Assembly: GCA_017547125.1 (NCBI GenBank)
Contig: JAFYQL010000195.1
Coordinates: 1-6,384 of the forward strand
Reading direction: 5' to 3'
DNA from: Bacillota bacterium
GTDB lineage: Bacteria; Bacillota; Clostridia; Lachnospirales; Anaerotignaceae
Length of the DNA stretch: 6,384 nt
Shown: positions 5,780 to 6,384 of the stretch, piece by piece
Layout: every line of letters starts with the position of its first letter
Position numbering within the stretch: position 1 is the first letter of the stretch
Notes under the pieces: generated by a model
The model's database searches: none
Seen by the model: only the letters and a program-made list of their open reading frames with translations
What the model was told of the DNA's origin: nothing
Translations under genes and position numbers: made by a program

Positions 5780-6384
5780 TTAGATTAAACTTGTAATTAC
5801 AGGCACAAAACCTATTATAAAACCAAGCACACCGCCAACTGCAGTGATTGATTTAAGCTCGCGGTCGGCTATTTCCACAATGATTCTTTCAATTTCAGTC
5901 ATACTGAATGATTCAATCTGCGCCTGTGCAACAGATGAAATGTCAAATGCACTGATGATTTTTGGTGCTGCTGTTTCAACACATTTTTTGTAGATGCCGA
6001 TAAATGTTTCTTTTGCTTTGGCTATGCTTTCGCTGCTGAGTGATGAAAGGGCAGATGAAAGATTTGTATTTCCTGCATATTCAAGAAGTGATGAAAGTAT
6101 GCCTTCAACATCGTCTTCTGTTATGCTGCCCAGCAGTTTTTCTGTAAGAGAAAAAATAATTTCTCTTATCTTATCGTCTGAATTGGCATCAGCCTTCATA
6201 AGCATGTCCATAACAGAGCGGTTTTTGTTGTCTTCGAAAAAGTCATTTATTCTGTCAGTGATTGCAGAAAAACCGTTGCTTCTTATTGCTTCATCAAAAG
6301 CAAATGAGATGCCTTTCATAAGCATATTTTCACGTACTTCGCCTGTAAGTGAAGCTATGATGCTTCCGCAAGTGCTATCCATAA
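5780..6384 (-). CDS. DUF445 family membrane protein, C-terminal part (runs off right edge)
   Basis: At least 200 residues of a DUF445 protein (YheB/YjiN-like), a family of membrane-attached proteins of unknown biochemical role. The diagnostic end is present: a Ser/Met-Glu-Ile-Glu-Arg-Ile-Ile segment (160-168), then RELKSITAVGGVLGFIIGF (174-192), a Gly-rich hydrophobic segment that probably anchors the C-terminus in the membrane. The body (15-170) is mostly helical and charged, with possible coiled-coil stretches. Full members usually have about 370-400 residues with an N-terminal membrane segment. The ATG at 6382 is therefore taken as an internal Met, and the true start lies outside the window. 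It has its own terminator, so it is not cotranscribed with ilvD. Confidence 0.85.
   Translation of the reverse strand, partial: MDSTCGSIIASLTGEVRENMLMKGISFAFDEAIRSNGFSAITDRINDFFEDNKNRSVMDMLMKADANSDDKIREIIFSLTEKLLGSITEDDVEGILSSLLEYAGNTNLSSALSSLSSESIAKAKETFIGIYKKCVETAAPKIISAFDISSVAQAQIESFSMTEIERIIVEIADRELKSITAVGGVLGFIIGFVPVITSLI

Noticed and set aside
6380..6382. ATG as the start codon of the DUF445 protein
   Set aside because: A 200-residue product would lack the N-terminal half of the family; the window ends 2 bases further, so an internal Met is more likely.

Overview
The window looks like chromosomal DNA from a low-G+C Gram-positive anaerobe, most likely of the class Clostridia. The grounds are strong purine-rich ribosome binding sites, a serine T-box riboswitch, intrinsic terminators with long T runs, a secreted protein anchored by S-layer homology (SLH) domains, and an oxygen-sensitive-type Fe-S dehydratase. 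The genus cannot be fixed from the sequence. I see no mobile element, CRISPR array, tRNA or rRNA.

Left part (1-874, minus strand): the first half of serC (phosphoserine aminotransferase) runs off the left edge. Ahead of it is a complete T-box leader with its own terminator and an extended -10 promoter. The specifier UCC and the acceptor-pairing base C both point to tRNA-Ser, so serine biosynthesis is switched on when tRNA-Ser is uncharged.

Centre-left (1040-3731, plus strand): a 55-residue, methionine-rich, single-pass membrane protein has its own ribosome binding site and terminator. Then comes a 775-residue exported SLH protein whose C-terminal two thirds is a series of seven diverged repeats of about 77 residues. 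It ends in a strong terminator that faces, tail to tail, the terminator of the next gene.

Centre-right (3736-5660, minus strand): a complete IlvD/Edd-family dehydratase, probably dihydroxy-acid dehydratase of branched-chain amino acid synthesis. Its 5' region has a near-consensus promoter, several dyads around that promoter, a leader of about 120 nt, and a possible 18-codon leucine-rich leader peptide. Its codon choice differs from that of its neighbours.

Right edge (5734-6384, minus strand): the C-terminal 200 residues of a DUF445 membrane protein and its terminator. Each gene has its own terminator or promoter, so the window is a row of mostly single transcription units, not one operon. 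Two of them (serC, ilvD) are amino-acid biosynthesis genes with leader or promoter-level control. Nothing here amounts to a clearly new multi-gene system. The least explained items are the repeat region of the SLH protein and the ilvD leader and operator region.
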